Source of the DNA: Caulobacter sp.
Lineage (GTDB): Bacteria > Pseudomonadota > Alphaproteobacteria > Caulobacterales > Caulobacteraceae
DNA length: 64,000 bases
Reading direction: 5' to 3'
Assembly (NCBI RefSeq): GCF_017744445.1
Contig: NZ_JAGIBH010000006.1
Span: 186,001 to 250,000, forward strand
Shown here: positions 63,924 to 64,000 of the stretch, piece by piece
How the letters are laid out: each line of letters opens with the position of its first letter
How positions within the stretch are numbered: the stretch's first letter is position 1
Notes under the pieces: model-generated
Told to the model about the DNA's origin: nothing
Seen by the model: only the letters and a program-made list of their open reading frames with translations
Databases searched by the model: none
Program-made: the position numbers and the translations under genes

Positions 63924-64000
63924 GGTCTCGAATTTACTCTGACAAAATACTGAAGCGAGATAGTAAGTGAGTCGAGCAGTTTCAGTTTGTAATAATAATA
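63924..64000. promoter_or_regulatory. AT-rich start of a divergent intergenic region
   Basis: These 77 bp carry the GntR promoter region and end in an AT-rich run with TAATAATAATA. The window stops before any gene on the other side can be seen. Confidence 0.4.

Noticed and set aside
63933..63965. TTACT...AGTAA inverted repeat upstream of the GntR gene as its operator
   Set aside because: Five-base arms far apart in AT-rich DNA are expected by chance; there is no second copy to support it.

Overview
The window is gene-dense, high-GC DNA from an aerobic alphaproteobacterium, most likely Caulobacter or a close relative. The grounds are four large TonB-dependent receptors (TBDRs) with IVVTG boxes, the TBDR/tryptophan-halogenase/SapC/cupin module, a fused PcaL, a Caulobacter-style REP hairpin pair and strong GC3 bias (long antisense shadow ORFs). 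The genus is an inference from gene content, not from a marker gene. No tRNA, rRNA, CRISPR array, insertion sequence or prophage gene was seen.

Layout. 1-5 kb: a truncated secreted protein, a TBDR and two alpha/beta hydrolases. 5-11 kb: plant polysaccharide hydrolases (GH9 on the minus strand, GH43 and GH27 on the plus strand) around a 383-bp divergent promoter region, then a small cupin. 11-19 kb: a ferulate/vanillate block with marR-vdh-ech-fcs, a REPIN, the vanillate demethylase oxygenase VanA, its probable MarR regulator and an MFS transporter. 19-30 kb: a minus-strand operon TBDR-CocE hydrolase-CapA-like phosphoesterase-MarR, and divergent from it a plus-strand operon of a CaiB-type CoA-transferase, an unusual fused 2-hydroxyacyl-CoA-dehydratase-like protein and a secreted hydrolase. 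30-38.7 kb: the 4-hydroxybenzoate/protocatechuate operon pobA-pcaIJFHGB-pcaL with a divergent AraC regulator. 38.7-46 kb: a TBDR, an ACS-type MFS permease translationally coupled to a cytoplasmic GH43 xylosidase, and a LacI repressor. 46-60 kb: a second sugar operon (tryptophan halogenase, GH141-like beta-helix protein, GH3, FAH-family enzyme, esterase) behind another TBDR, with divergent SapC and cupin-like genes. 60-64 kb: a GH51-type arabinofuranosidase, a secreted esterase and a GntR/FadR regulator.

Taken together the genes read as a feruloylated-arabinoxylan island. Outer-membrane receptors import oligosaccharides or aromatic conjugates. GH3/9/27/43/51 enzymes and esterases release pentoses, galactose and hydroxycinnamates. 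Fcs-Ech-Vdh-VanA convert ferulate to protocatechuate, and the Pca enzymes convert that to acetyl-CoA and succinyl-CoA. CG-centred LacI-type palindromes recur in front of the sugar genes, and MarR-type dyads in front of vanA and the aromatic MFS gene.

The least explained unit is the CaiB/dehydratase-like pair at 25.7-29.3 kb. Its gene order resembles the anaerobic FldA-FldBC aryl-lactate system, but the two dehydratase halves are fused and the iron-sulfur cysteines appear to be missing.
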